From Pseudaquabacterium terrae (lineage in GTDB: Bacteria; Pseudomonadota; Gammaproteobacteria; Burkholderiales; Burkholderiaceae_C), in assembly GCF_013266755.1 (NCBI RefSeq), contig NZ_JABRWJ010000008.1:310001-374000 (forward strand): a DNA stretch of 64,000 bases. Reading direction: 5' to 3'. Position 1 is the stretch's first letter; each line of letters starts with the position of its first letter. This document shows positions 30,356-39,368 of the stretch, piece after piece. The position numbers were made by a program, and so were the translations under genes. The notes under the pieces were generated by a model. That model saw nothing but the letters and a program-made list of their open reading frames with translations, was not told the origin of the DNA and made no database searches.

Positions 30356-30955
30356 ATGACAGCACGTCTAGACAACCTGCAAGCCGCGCTCGACGGCGCA
30401 CTCGGCGCGAAGATCAAGCACTTCAAGCGCGAGCGCGGCGAGATCACGATCACCGTTGCCGCGGCCGACTACCTCGCGGTGGCGCAGCAGCTGCGCGACG
30501 AGCCCTCGCTGAAGTTCGAGCAGCTGATGGACCTGTGCGGCGTCGACTACAGCAGCTACAAGGACCAGCCCTGGGACGGCCCGCGCTACTGCATCGTCTC
30601 GCACCTGCTGTCGGTCAGCAAGAACTGGCGCGTGCGGCTGAAGGTCTTCGCGCCGGATGACGACGTGCCGGTGGTGGCCAGCCTGACCGAAGTCTGGGCC
30701 GCCGCCAACTGGTTCGAGCGCGAGGCCTTCGACATGATCGGCGTGATCTTCGACGGCCACGTCGACCTGCGCCGCATCCTCACCGATTACGGCTTCATCG
30801 GCCACCCGCTGCGCAAGGACTTCCCGGTGTCGGGCCATGTCGAGATGCGCTACGACCCCGAGCAGAAGCGCGTGATCTACCAGCCGGTGACGATCGAGCC
30901 GCGCGAGATCACGCCGCGCATCATCCGCGAAGACAACTACGGCGGTCTCCACTGA
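30356..30955 (+). CDS. nuoC: NADH-quinone oxidoreductase subunit C
   Basis: 199 residues, the 30-kDa subunit as a separate protein (in E. coli it is fused to NuoD). The C-terminal half holds [22 protein letters not shown], split here by no gap, and [14 protein letters not shown], the family signature. It belongs to the peripheral arm. Its stop is one base before the nuoD ATG. Confidence 0.98.
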   Translation: MTARLDNLQAALDGALGAKIKHFKRERGEITITVAAADYLAVAQQLRDEPSLKFEQLMDLCGVDYSSYKDQPWDGPRYCIVSHLLSVSKNWRVRLKVFAPDDDVPVVASLTEVWAAANWFEREAFDMIGVIFDGHVDLRRILTDYGFIGHPLRKDFPVSGHVEMRYDPEQKRVIYQPVTIEPREITPRIIREDNYGGLH

Positions 30956-30956
30956 A

Positions 30957-32210
30957 ATGGCCGAGATCAAGAACTACACGCTCAACTTCGGTCCCCAGCA
31001 TCCGGCTGCGCACGGCGTGCTGCGCCTGGTGCTCGAGCTCGACGGCGAGGTGATCCAACGCGCCGACCCGCACATCGGCCTGCTGCACCGCGCGACCGAG
31101 AAGCTCGCCGAGAGCAAGACCTACATCCAGTCGCTGCCGTACATGGACCGACTCGACTACGTGTCGATGATGTCCAACGAACACGCGTACTGCCTGGCGA
31201 TCGAGAAGCTGCTCGGCCTCGAGGTGCCGATCCGCGCGCAGTACATCCGCGTGATGTTCGACGAGCTGACGCGGCTGCTGAACCACCTGCTGTGGCTCGG
31301 CGCCCACGGTCTCGACTGCGGTGCGATGAACATCCTCATCTACTGCTTCCGCGAGCGCGAGGACATCTTCGACATGTACGAGGCGGTCTCGGGCGCGCGC
31401 ATGCACGCGGCCTACTACCGCCCGGGCGGCGTCTACCGCGACCTGCCGGATTCGATGCCGCAGTACCAGCCGTCGAAGCTGCGCAATGCACGCGCGATGG
31501 CGCAGCTCAACGAGAACCGCCAGGGCTCGCTGCTCGACTTCATCGACGACTTCTGCAAGCGCTTCCCGAAGAACGTCGACGACTACGAGACGCTGCTGAC
31601 CGACAACCGGATCTGGAAGCAGCGCACCGTCGGCATCGGCGTCGTCTCGCCCGAACGCGCGCTGAACCTCGGCCTGACCGGCGCGATGCTGCGCGGCTCC
31701 GGCATCGCGTGGGACCTGCGCAAGACGCAGCCCTACGAGGTCTACGACAAGATGGACTTCGACGTGCCGGTCGGCGTCAACGGCGACACGTATGACCGCT
31801 ACCTGGTGCGCGTCGAGGAGATGCGCCAGGCCAATCGCATCATCCAGCAGTGCGTCGAGTGGCTGCGCAAGAACCCCGGCCCGGTGATCACCGACAACCA
31901 CAAGATCGCTCCGCCGCCGCGCGTGGACATGAAGTCCAACATGGAAGAGCTGATCCACCACTTCAAGCTCTTCACCGAAGGCTTCCGCGTGCCCGAGGGC
32001 GAGGCCTACGCGGCCGTCGAGCACCCGAAGGGCGAGTTCGGCATCTACATCGTTTCGGACGGCGCGAACAAGCCGTACCGGCTGAAGATCCGCGCCCCCG
32101 GCTTCCCGCACCTCGCGGCACTGGACGAGATGGCGCGCGGCCACATGATCGCCGACGCCGTCGCGATCATCGGCACCATGGACATCGTGTTTGGCGAGAT
32201 CGACAGATGA
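30957..32210 (+). CDS. nuoD: NADH-quinone oxidoreductase subunit D
   Basis: 417 residues, the 49-kDa subunit, related to the hydrogenase large subunit but without its metal ligands. [20 protein letters not shown] at the start, [14 protein letters not shown] and the ending DIVFGEIDR are signature segments. It forms the quinone cavity with NuoB and NuoH. The stop is followed directly by repeat copy 1. Confidence 0.98.
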   Translation: MAEIKNYTLNFGPQHPAAHGVLRLVLELDGEVIQRADPHIGLLHRATEKLAESKTYIQSLPYMDRLDYVSMMSNEHAYCLAIEKLLGLEVPIRAQYIRVMFDELTRLLNHLLWLGAHGLDCGAMNILIYCFREREDIFDMYEAVSGARMHAAYYRPGGVYRDLPDSMPQYQPSKLRNARAMAQLNENRQGSLLDFIDDFCKRFPKNVDDYETLLTDNRIWKQRTVGIGVVSPERALNLGLTGAMLRGSGIAWDLRKTQPYEVYDKMDFDVPVGVNGDTYDRYLVRVEEMRQANRIIQQCVEWLRKNPGPVITDNHKIAPPPRVDMKSNMEELIHHFKLFTEGFRVPEGEAYAAVEHPKGEFGIYIVSDGANKPYRLKIRAPGFPHLAALDEMARGHMIADAVAIIGTMDIVFGEIDR

Positions 32211-32280
32211 ATTTCGCCGGGCCGTTCCCAAGAAATTCGCTCCCCCTCGGGGGGATGGCGCGCAGCGCCAAGGGGGCCAA
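32209..32280 (+). repeat. nuo intergenic repeat copy 1 (variant), nuoD/nuoE junction
   Basis: The gap after nuoD holds an inverted repeat GAATTTC/GAAATTC (32209-32215 and 32232-32238). Next come CCCCC-TC-GGGGG (32242-32253) and a perfect TGGCGC-GCA-GCGCCA hairpin (32256-32270), then AGGGGG. It shares TTCGCT and the C-run/G-run hairpin with the other copies but has a different second hairpin. The AAGGGGG after hairpin 2 is the only ribosome-site-like sequence before the nuoE TTG. Confidence 0.7.
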
Positions 32281-32802
32281 TTGAATCTTTCTGACGCTCA
32301 GCAGGCGCGCATCGCGTCGCTGCCCCAGGCAACGATCGATCGCTTTGCGAAAGAAGTGGCCAAGTACCCGGCCGAGCAGCGCCAGTCGGCCGTGATGGCC
32401 TGCCTGGCGATCGTGCAGCAGGAGCAGGGCTGGATCTCGGGTGAATCCGAGGAGGCGGTCGCCGCCTACCTCGGCATGGCGCCGATCGCGGTGCGCGAGG
32501 TCACGACCTTCTACAACATGTACAACCAGCGGCCGGTGGGGCAGTTCAAGCTCAACGTCTGCACCAACCTGCCGTGCCAGTTGCGTGATGGCGAGACGGC
32601 GCTCGCACACGTGTGCCAGAAGCTGGGCGTGGAAGAGGGCGGCACGACGGCCGACGGCCTGTTCACGGTGCAGAAGAGCGAGTGCCTGGGCGCCTGCGCC
32701 GATGCGCCGGTGGTGCTGGTCAACGACCGCCAGATGGTCAGCTTCATGGACAATCCGCGGCTCGATGCGTTGATCGAGACGCTGAAGTCGCACGCAAAGT
32801 GA
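32281..32802 (+). CDS. nuoE: NADH-quinone oxidoreductase subunit E
   Basis: 173 residues from a TTG start. NuoE carries the [2Fe-2S] cluster N1a: CTNLPC supplies two Cys and [10 protein letters not shown] the other two. The N-terminal part with [15 protein letters not shown] is typical. The TTG was chosen because the upstream in-frame sequence is repeat copy 1 and not conserved, and because AAGGGGG lies four bases before it. The stop overlaps a nuoF GTG (GTGA). Confidence 0.92.
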   Translation: MNLSDAQQARIASLPQATIDRFAKEVAKYPAEQRQSAVMACLAIVQQEQGWISGESEEAVAAYLGMAPIAVREVTTFYNMYNQRPVGQFKLNVCTNLPCQLRDGETALAHVCQKLGVEEGGTTADGLFTVQKSECLGACADAPVVLVNDRQMVSFMDNPRLDALIETLKSHAK

Positions 32803-34172
32803 GCGTCCAGACCATGCAGATGCTCGATCTCTCGAAGTTCCAGGCCAAGGGCGTGGAGACCTGCTTCCACGACCGCCACATCACGCCGCAGATCGTCGCC
32901 GGCCTCGACGGCAGCAACTGGCGGCTGAAGGATTACGAAGCGCGCGGCGGTTACCAGGCGCTGCGCAAGATCCTCGGCAAGGACGGCGGCGAGGGCCTGA
33001 CGCCCGACCAGGTCGTGGCCGAAGTCAAGAACTCCGGCCTGCGCGGCCGCGGCGGCGCCGGTTTCCCGACCGGACTGAAGTGGAGCTTCATGCCGCGCGC
33101 GCTGCCGGTGCAGAAGTACCTGGTGTGCAATTCGGACGAGGGCGAGCCGGGCACCTGCAAGGACCGCGACATCCTCGCCTACAACCCGCACATCGTCATC
33201 GAGGGCATGATCATCGCCGCCTACGCGATGGGCATCACGGTCGGCTACAACTACATCCACGGCGAGATCTTCGAGATCTACGACCGCTTCGAAGAGGCGC
33301 TCGCAGAGGCCCGCGCCGCCGGCCTGCTCGGCAACAACATCCTCGGCTCGAGCTACAGCTTCCAGCTGCACGCGCACCACGGCTTCGGCGCCTACATCTG
33401 CGGCGAGGAAACCGCGCTGCTCGAATCGCTCGAAGGCAAGAAGGGCCAGCCGCGCTTCAAGCCGCCGTTCCCGGCCAGCTACGGCCTGTACGGCAAGCCG
33501 ACGACGATCAACAACACCGAGACCTTCGCCGCGGTGCCGTGGATCATCCGCCACGGTGGCCAGGCCTACCTCGAGTGCGGCAAGCCGAACAACGGCGGCA
33601 CCAAGCTCTTCTCGATGGTCGGCGACGTCGAGCGGCCGGGCAACTACGAGATTCCGCTCGGCACGCCGTTCTCGAAGCTCCTCGAGCTCGCGGGCGGCGT
33701 CAAGGGCGGCCGCAAGCTCAAGGCCGTGATCCCCGGCGGTTCGTCGGCACCGGTGCTGCCGGCGCAGGTGATGATGGACTGCACGATGGACTACGACTCG
33801 ATCGCCAAGGCCGGCTCGATGCTCGGTTCCGGCGCGGTGATCGTGATGGATGAGACGCGCTGCATGGTCAGCAGCCTGCTGCGCCTGTCGTACTTCTACA
33901 TGCACGAGAGCTGCGGCCAGTGCACGCCGTGCCGCGAAGGCACCGGCTGGCTGTGGCGCGTGGTCAACCGCATCGAGCACGGCCAGGGCAAGCAAGACGA
34001 CATGCAACTGCTCGACTCGGTGGCCGAAAGCATCATGGGCCGCACCATTTGCGCGTTGGGTGACGCGGCCGCGATGCCGGTGCGCGGCATGCTGAAGCAC
34101 TTCCGCGACGAGTTCGCGTACCACGTCGAACACAAGCACTGCATGGTTGGCGGCGCACACACGCACGCCTGA
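32799..34172 (+). CDS. nuoF: NADH-quinone oxidoreductase subunit F (NADH-binding)
   Basis: 457 residues from the GTG that overlaps the nuoE stop; an ATG at 32814 (MQMLDLSKF) is an equally possible start. It binds NADH and [16 protein letters not shown] is the NADH/FMN loop, and [15 protein letters not shown] follows. The N3 [4Fe-4S] ligands are in [11 protein letters not shown] plus a later Cys in [10 protein letters not shown]. It is the entry point of electrons into complex I. Confidence 0.95.
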   Translation: MSVQTMQMLDLSKFQAKGVETCFHDRHITPQIVAGLDGSNWRLKDYEARGGYQALRKILGKDGGEGLTPDQVVAEVKNSGLRGRGGAGFPTGLKWSFMPRALPVQKYLVCNSDEGEPGTCKDRDILAYNPHIVIEGMIIAAYAMGITVGYNYIHGEIFEIYDRFEEALAEARAAGLLGNNILGSSYSFQLHAHHGFGAYICGEETALLESLEGKKGQPRFKPPFPASYGLYGKPTTINNTETFAAVPWIIRHGGQAYLECGKPNNGGTKLFSMVGDVERPGNYEIPLGTPFSKLLELAGGVKGGRKLKAVIPGGSSAPVLPAQVMMDCTMDYDSIAKAGSMLGSGAVIVMDETRCMVSSLLRLSYFYMHESCGQCTPCREGTGWLWRVVNRIEHGQGKQDDMQLLDSVAESIMGRTICALGDAAAMPVRGMLKHFRDEFAYHVEHKHCMVGGAHTHA

Positions 34173-34181
34173 ATCACATGT

Positions 34182-34257
34182 ACCCCCACGCTCACATTCG
34201 TTCGCTGCCCCCCGAGGGGGCTGGCCTCCCTTGGGGCGGCCCTGCGGGAGGCCCTCG
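34182..34257 (+). repeat. nuo intergenic repeat copy 2, nuoF/nuoG junction
   Basis: Starts ACCCCCACGCTCAC. Hairpin 1 is GCCCCC-CGA-GGGGGC (34207-34221). Hairpin 2 is GGCCTCCC/GGGAGGCC (34223-34230 with 34246-34253) around a TTGGGGCGGCCCTGC loop. The 3' arm contains GGGAGG, nine bases before the nuoG ATG, so the likely ribosome site lies inside the stem. The element begins ten bases after the nuoF stop. Confidence 0.9.
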
Positions 34258-34260
34258 CCG

Positions 34261-36585
34261 ATGATTGAAATCGAACTCGACGGCAAGAAGGTCTCGGTCG
34301 CCGAAGGCAGCGTCGTGATGCACGCGGCCGATGCCGCCGGCATCACGATTCCGCACTTCTGCTATCACAAGAAGCTGAGCATCGCGGCGAACTGCCGCAT
34401 GTGCCTGGTCGACATCGAGAAGGCGCCCAAGCCGATGCCGGCCTGCGCGACACCGGTGACGCAGGGCATGATCGTGCGCACCAAGAGCGACAAGGCGCTG
34501 AAGGCGCAGAAGTCGGTGATGGAGTTCCTGCTCATCAATCACCCGCTCGACTGCCCGATCTGCGACCAGGGCGGCGAATGCCAGCTGCAGGACCTGGCCG
34601 TCGGCTATGGCGCCAGCAACTCCCGCTACGAAGAAGAGAAGCGCGTCGTCTTCCACAAGAACGTCGGCCCGCTGATCTCGATGGAGGAGATGACGCGCTG
34701 CATCCACTGCACCCGCTGCGTGCGCTTCGGCCAGGAAGTGGCCGGCGTGATGGAGCTGGGCATGATCCACCGCGGCGAGCACAGCGAGATCACGACGATG
34801 ACCGGCGGCACGGTCGACTCCGAGCTGTCGGGCAACATGATCGACATCTGCCCGGTCGGCGCGCTGACCAGCAAGCCGTTCCGCTATTCGGCACGGACCT
34901 GGGAGCTGTCGCGCCGCAAGAGCGTCAGCCCGCACGACTCCACCGGCGCCAACCTGATCGTGCAGGTCAAGGGCGGCAAGGTGATGCGCGTCGTGCCGCT
35001 GGAGAACGAAGCCGTCAACGAGTGCTGGATCGCCGACCGCGACCGCTTCAGCTACGAAGCGCTGAACAGCGAGCGTCGGCTGACGACGCCGATGATCAAG
35101 CAGGGCGGGCAGTGGAAGGCCGTCGACTGGAACACCGCGCTCGGCTACGTGGCCGACGGCCTCAAGCGCATCAAGAGCGAACACGGGCCGGCCGCGATCG
35201 GCGCGCTGGCCACGCCGCACCGCACCGTCGAAGAGCTGCACCTGCTGGCCAAGCTGGTGCGGGGCCTCGGCAGCGAGAACGTCGATACGCGCCTGCGCCA
35301 CGCCGATTTCTCGAACACCGCTCCGCCAGGATATGCGCGCTGGCTCGGTCTGCCCGTTGCCGAGCTGTCGACGCTGGATCGTGCGCTGGTCATCGGCTCG
35401 TTCCTGCGCAAGGATCATCCGCTGTTCGCGCAGCGCATCCGCCAGGCCGCACGCCGCGGTGCGCAGGTGTTCAGCCTGAATGCCGCGCACGACGACTGGG
35501 CGATGCCGGTCGCCGGCCGGGTCACCGCGGCACCGAGCGGCTGGGCCCAGGCCCTCGCTGACATCGCGGGTTATGTCGCGACCGCGCGTGGCGTTGCCGC
35601 GCCGGCCAATGCGCTTGTCAACGAGGCCGCGAAGGCCGTCGCCGACGCGCTGCTCAGCGGCGAGCGCAAGGCGGTGCTGCTCGGCAATGCCGCCGCGCAG
35701 CATCCGCAAGCCGCCACGCTGCTGGCGCTGGCGCAGTGGATCGCCGAGCAGACCGGCGCGAAGCTGGGCTATCTGGGCGAAGCGGCCAACACGGTCGGCG
35801 CCCAGCTGGTCAACGCGGTGCCGGGCGATGGCGGGCTGAATGCCGGCCAGATGCTCGGCGCGCCGATGAAGGCGCTGCTGCTGCTCGACGTCGAGCCGGT
35901 GCTCGATGCCGCGAATGCCGCGGCCGCGCGCGCTGCGATGAACGGCGCCGGCCTGGTCGTCGCGCTGACCTCGTTCGAAGACGCGGCGGTCGACAACGCC
36001 GACGTGCTGCTGCCGATCGCGCCATTCAGCGAAACGGCAGGCACCTTCGTCAATGCCGAGGGCCGCGTGCAGAGCTTCCACGGCGTCGCCAAGCCGCTCG
36101 GCGAGAGCCGCCCGGCCTGGAAAGTGCTGCGGGTACTCGGCAACCTGCTGGGCCTGCCGGGCTTCGGGCACGAGAGTTCGGAAGAGGTTCTGGCCGAGGC
36201 GCTCGGCGACCTGGCAGCCGTCCCGGCGCGGATGGACAACCGCAGCGCCGTGCCGCTCACGCTGGCCCCGTCGGCGCCCAACGGCCTCGAGCGCATCGCC
36301 GACGTGCCGATCTACAGCACCGATGCGCTGGTGCGCCGCGCGGTCTCGCTGCAGCGCACGGCCGACGCCGCGCCGCCGGTGATCGGCGTGTCGACTGCGC
36401 TCGCCCAGCGCATGGGCCTGGTGCCGGGTGCCGAGGTGCGGGTCTCGCAAGGCAACGGCGCGACGCTGCTGCCGGTGCGCATCGAGTCGACGCTGGCCGA
36501 CAACGCGGTCCGCGTCTCTGCGGGTCATCCGGTGACGGCGGCGCTGGGCGCCATGTTCGGCCCGATCAGCATCGAGAAGGCATGA
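34261..36585 (+). CDS. nuoG: NADH-quinone oxidoreductase subunit G
   Basis: 774 residues, the 75-kDa subunit. The N-terminal [2Fe-2S] domain has HFCYHKKLSIAANCRMCLVD and ACATPV. Next is the His-Cys3 cluster HPLDCPICDQGGECQLQD, then CIHCTRCVRFG with ICPVGALTSKPFR for a further [4Fe-4S]. The rest is a molybdopterin-oxidoreductase-like domain that has lost its cofactor in this family. The middle and C-terminal thirds are less conserved and Ala-rich. The start MIEIELDGKKV follows repeat copy 2 by three bases. Confidence 0.97.
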   Translation: MIEIELDGKKVSVAEGSVVMHAADAAGITIPHFCYHKKLSIAANCRMCLVDIEKAPKPMPACATPVTQGMIVRTKSDKALKAQKSVMEFLLINHPLDCPICDQGGECQLQDLAVGYGASNSRYEEEKRVVFHKNVGPLISMEEMTRCIHCTRCVRFGQEVAGVMELGMIHRGEHSEITTMTGGTVDSELSGNMIDICPVGALTSKPFRYSARTWELSRRKSVSPHDSTGANLIVQVKGGKVMRVVPLENEAVNECWIADRDRFSYEALNSERRLTTPMIKQGGQWKAVDWNTALGYVADGLKRIKSEHGPAAIGALATPHRTVEELHLLAKLVRGLGSENVDTRLRHADFSNTAPPGYARWLGLPVAELSTLDRALVIGSFLRKDHPLFAQRIRQAARRGAQVFSLNAAHDDWAMPVAGRVTAAPSGWAQALADIAGYVATARGVAAPANALVNEAAKAVADALLSGERKAVLLGNAAAQHPQAATLLALAQWIAEQTGAKLGYLGEAANTVGAQLVNAVPGDGGLNAGQMLGAPMKALLLLDVEPVLDAANAAAARAAMNGAGLVVALTSFEDAAVDNADVLLPIAPFSETAGTFVNAEGRVQSFHGVAKPLGESRPAWKVLRVLGNLLGLPGFGHESSEEVLAEALGDLAAVPARMDNRSAVPLTLAPSAPNGLERIADVPIYSTDALVRRAVSLQRTADAAPPVIGVSTALAQRMGLVPGAEVRVSQGNGATLLPVRIESTLADNAVRVSAGHPVTAALGAMFGPISIEKA

Positions 36586-36591
36586 AATGAA

Positions 36592-36663
36592 ACCCCCACG
36601 CTCACTCCGTTCGCTGCCCCCCGAGGGGGCCTCAGTGCCCTTCGGGCGGCCGGGCGGGCACTG
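36592..36663 (+). repeat. nuo intergenic repeat copy 3, nuoG/nuoH junction
   Basis: Starts CCCCCACGCTCACTCCG. Hairpin 1 is GCCCCC-CGA-GGGGGC (36616-36630). Hairpin 2 is CAGTGCCC/GGGCACTG (36633-36640 with 36656-36663) around TTCGGGCGGCCGGGC. The element ends three bases before the nuoH ATG. The hairpin-2 stem sequence differs completely from copies 2 and 4, yet pairing is perfect. Confidence 0.92.
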
Positions 36664-36666
36664 ACC

Positions 36667-37728
36667 ATGTTCGATCAAATCAACCAGTACGGCCTGCAGA
36701 CGCTCGGTGGCACGCTGTGGCCCGTCGTCTGGACGCTGGCGAAGATCGTCGCGGTCGTCGCGCCGCTGATGGTCTGCGTCGCCTACCTGACGCTGTGGGA
36801 ACGCAAGGCGATCGGCTGGACCCAGATCCGCCCGGGGCCGAATCGCGTCGGTCCGTTCGGCCTGCTGACGCCGATCGCCGACGCGGTGAAGCTGATCTTC
36901 AAGGAGATCATCCGCCCGACCGCGGCCCACAAGGGTCTGTTCTTCCTCGGCCCGGTGATGACGATCATGCCGGCGCTGGCCGCCTGGGCCGTCGTGCCCT
37001 TCGGCCCCGAGGTCGTGCTGGCCGACGTCAATGCCGGTCTGCTGTTCGTGATGGCGATCACCTCGCTCGAGGTCTATGGCGTGATCATCGCCGGCTGGGC
37101 GTCGAACTCGAAGTACGCCTTCCTCGGTGCGCTGCGCGCTGCCGCGCAGATGGTGAGTTACGAGATCGCGATGGGCTTCGCGTTCGTCGTCGTGCTGATG
37201 GTCTCGGGCTCGCTGAACATGACCGAGATCGTCAACGTGCAGAACCGCGGGATGATGGCCGATGCCGGCCTGAATTTCCTGTCGTGGAACTGGCTGCCGC
37301 TGCTGCCGATCTTCGTCGTCTACTTCATCTCCGGCCTGGCCGAGACCAACCGCCATCCGTTCGACGTCGTCGAAGGTGAATCGGAGATCGTCGCCGGCCA
37401 CATGATCGAGTACTCGGGCATGGCGTTCGCCATGTTCTTCCTCGCCGAGTACGCGAACATGATCCTGGTCTCGACGCTGGCCGTGGTGCTGTTCCTCGGC
37501 GGCTGGGCGGCACCGATCGCGCTGCTCGACTTCATCCCGGGCTGGATCTGGCTGGCGATCAAGGTCTTCGTGGTCGTCACGATGTTCCTGTGGGTGCGCG
37601 CCACGTTCCCGCGCTACCGCTACGACCAGATCATGCGCCTGGGCTGGAAGATCTTCATCCCGGTCACGCTGGTCTGGCTGATCGTCGTCGGCGCGTGGAT
37701 GCAGACGCCGCTCAACATCTGGAAGTAA
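36667..37728 (+). CDS. nuoH: NADH-quinone oxidoreductase subunit H
   Basis: 353 residues with about eight membrane helices. [20 protein letters not shown] is the ND1 signature; [20 protein letters not shown] is the acidic quinone-channel loop. It connects the membrane arm to the peripheral arm and lines the quinone entry. [20 protein letters not shown] closes the family pattern. Length is normal. Confidence 0.98.
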   Translation: MFDQINQYGLQTLGGTLWPVVWTLAKIVAVVAPLMVCVAYLTLWERKAIGWTQIRPGPNRVGPFGLLTPIADAVKLIFKEIIRPTAAHKGLFFLGPVMTIMPALAAWAVVPFGPEVVLADVNAGLLFVMAITSLEVYGVIIAGWASNSKYAFLGALRAAAQMVSYEIAMGFAFVVVLMVSGSLNMTEIVNVQNRGMMADAGLNFLSWNWLPLLPIFVVYFISGLAETNRHPFDVVEGESEIVAGHMIEYSGMAFAMFFLAEYANMILVSTLAVVLFLGGWAAPIALLDFIPGWIWLAIKVFVVVTMFLWVRATFPRYRYDQIMRLGWKIFIPVTLVWLIVVGAWMQTPLNIWK

Positions 37729-37738
37729 CGACATGACG

Positions 37739-37812
37739 CCCCCACGCTCACTTCGTTCGCTGCCCCCCGAGGGGGCGCAGGCCTCCTTTGGGGCGGCCCG
37801 GCAGGAGGCCTG
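37739..37812 (+). repeat. nuo intergenic repeat copy 4, nuoH/nuoI junction
   Basis: Starts GCCCCCACGCTCACTTCG. Hairpin 1 is GCCCCC-CGA-GGGGGC (37762-37776). Hairpin 2 is AGGCCTCC/GGAGGCCT (37779-37786 with 37804-37811). AGGAGG at 37803-37808, seven bases before the nuoI ATG, is an ideal Shine-Dalgarno sequence and is almost wholly inside the stem. It begins ten bases after the nuoH stop. Confidence 0.93.
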
Positions 37813-37815
37813 ACC

Positions 37816-38310
37816 ATGTCCACCGCAACACTGAAAGACTTCGTCTCCAGCTTCCTGCTGCTGGAGCTGCTCAAGGGCTTGAAGCTCACCGGGCGCCATT
37901 TCTTCCAGAAGAAGATCACGGTGCAGTTCCCGGAAGAGAAGACGCCGCTGAGCCCGCGTTTCCGCGGCCTGCACGCGTTGCGCCGCTATGAAAACGGCGA
38001 AGAGCGCTGCATCGCCTGCAAGCTCTGCGAAGCGGTGTGCCCGGCGCTGGCGATCACCATCGAATCCGATGTGCGCGACGACGGCACGCGCCGCACGACG
38101 CGCTACGACATCGACCTGACCAAGTGCATCTTCTGCGGCTTCTGCGAAGAGAGCTGCCCGGTCGATTCGATCGTCGAGACGCACATCTTCGAATACCACG
38201 GCGAAAAGCGCGGCGACCTGTACTTCACGAAGGACATGCTGCTGGCCGTCGGCGATCGCTACGAGAAGGAAATCGCCGCCAACAAGGAGGCCGACGCGAA
38301 GTACCGCTGA
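37816..38310 (+). CDS. nuoI: NADH-quinone oxidoreductase subunit I
   Basis: 164 residues. Two [4Fe-4S] motifs, [12 protein letters not shown] and [12 protein letters not shown], carry clusters N6a and N6b that pass electrons to NuoB. The N-terminal amphipathic region ([20 protein letters not shown]) rests on the membrane. A variable gap of 84 bases follows before nuoJ. It is not a copy of the nuo repeat; it holds a CCGGCC/GGCCGG pairing and a GGAGGAG too far from the ATG to be a good ribosome site. Confidence 0.98.
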   Translation: MSTATLKDFVSSFLLLELLKGLKLTGRHFFQKKITVQFPEEKTPLSPRFRGLHALRRYENGEERCIACKLCEAVCPALAITIESDVRDDGTRRTTRYDIDLTKCIFCGFCEESCPVDSIVETHIFEYHGEKRGDLYFTKDMLLAVGDRYEKEIAANKEADAKYR

Positions 38311-38394
38311 CGCCTTCACTCGCCCGCACCCGGCCGCACGACAGGCTGGGACCGGGCCGGAGGAGCGCGAATGCCTGGTCGCGGCTAGATAACC

Positions 38395-39048
38395 ATGAAT
38401 ACCACTGGCGCACTGTTCTACCTGTTCTCCGCCGTGCTGCTGTTTGCTTCGTTCCGTGTCATCACGGCGAAGAGCACTGTGCACGCCGCGCTCTACCTGG
38501 TGCTGGCCTTCGCCAATGCCGCCGTCGTCTGGATGCTGCTGAAGGCCGAGTTCCTGGCCATCGCGCTGGTGCTGGTCTATGTCGGCGCGGTGATGGTCCT
38601 GTTCCTCTTCGTCGTCATGATGCTGGATCTCAAGGGCGACGAGTTCCGCGACGGCTTCTGGAAGCACCTGCCGCTGGCCGGCCTGATCGGCGCGGTGATC
38701 GCGCTCGAGATGGCACTCGTGCTGATGGGCGGCTTCCGCCTGACCGATGCGCCGGTGCTCGATCCGGCGCTGGCGAAGATGGGCAACACCCGCCTGCTCG
38801 GTATCGAGGTCTACACCAAGTACCTCTATCCGCTGCAGGTCGCCGCGGTGCTGCTGCTGGTGGCGATCGTCGCCGCCATCGCGCTGACGCTGCGCCGCCG
38901 CAAGGACAGCCGCTACCTCGACGCCGGCCAGCAGGTGCGCGCGAAGAAGGCCGACCGCCTGCGCATCGTCAAGATGTCGCCGGTGATCGACGAGCCCTCG
39001 GCGCCGCCGACACCGCCCGCGGCACCCGGCGCAGGAGACAAGAAATGA
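38395..39048 (+). CDS. nuoJ: NADH-quinone oxidoreductase subunit J
   Basis: 217 residues with five membrane helices. [20 protein letters not shown] and [20 protein letters not shown] with [17 protein letters not shown] are the ND6 pattern. The ~45-residue C-terminal tail beyond the last helix is charged, then Pro/Ala-rich ([12 protein letters not shown]), which is longer than in E. coli. The stop overlaps the nuoK ATG (ATGA). Confidence 0.97.
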   Translation: MNTTGALFYLFSAVLLFASFRVITAKSTVHAALYLVLAFANAAVVWMLLKAEFLAIALVLVYVGAVMVLFLFVVMMLDLKGDEFRDGFWKHLPLAGLIGAVIALEMALVLMGGFRLTDAPVLDPALAKMGNTRLLGIEVYTKYLYPLQVAAVLLLVAIVAAIALTLRRRKDSRYLDAGQQVRAKKADRLRIVKMSPVIDEPSAPPTPPAAPGAGDKK

Positions 39049-39362
39049 CGCTCGGTCCGATCACGCTCGGTCACTACCTGTCGCTCGGCGGACTGCTGTT
39101 CGCGCTGTCGGTGATCGGCATCTACCTGAACCGCCGCAATCTGATCGTGCTGCTGATGGCGATCGAACTGATGCTGCTGGCGGTGAACCTGAACTTCATC
39201 GCCTTCTCGCACTACCTGGGCGACATGGCGGGCCAGGTGTTCGTGTTCTTCATCCTCACGGTGGCTGCCGCCGAATCGGCGATCGGCCTCGCGATCCTCG
39301 TGGTGCTGTTCCGCAACCGCGCGACCATCAACGTCGAAGAGCTCGACGCGCTGAAAGGCTGA
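39045..39362 (+). CDS. nuoK: NADH-quinone oxidoreductase subunit K
   Basis: 105 residues, three membrane helices. [20 protein letters not shown] carries the conserved membrane Glu of ND4L and a second Glu lies in [11 protein letters not shown]. These are proton-path residues in complex I. The ATG overlaps the nuoJ stop, and nuoL starts six bases after its own stop. Confidence 0.98.
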   Translation: MTLGPITLGHYLSLGGLLFALSVIGIYLNRRNLIVLLMAIELMLLAVNLNFIAFSHYLGDMAGQVFVFFILTVAAAESAIGLAILVVLFRNRATINVEELDALKG

Positions 39363-39368
39363 CCGCGC

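Noticed and set aside
38311-38394. The nuoI/nuoJ gap considered as another repeat copy
   Set aside because: It has a CCGGCC/GGCCGG pairing but lacks the CCCCCACGCTCAC start, hairpin 1 and the hairpin 2 loop.
34192-38667. A 1491-codon open frame on the minus strand opposite nuoG, nuoH, nuoI and nuoJ
   Set aside because: It is rich in Arg, Asp, His and Gln, shows no domain, crosses well-supported genes on the other strand and includes the repeats. Long antisense frames are expected at this GC content with strong third-position GC bias.
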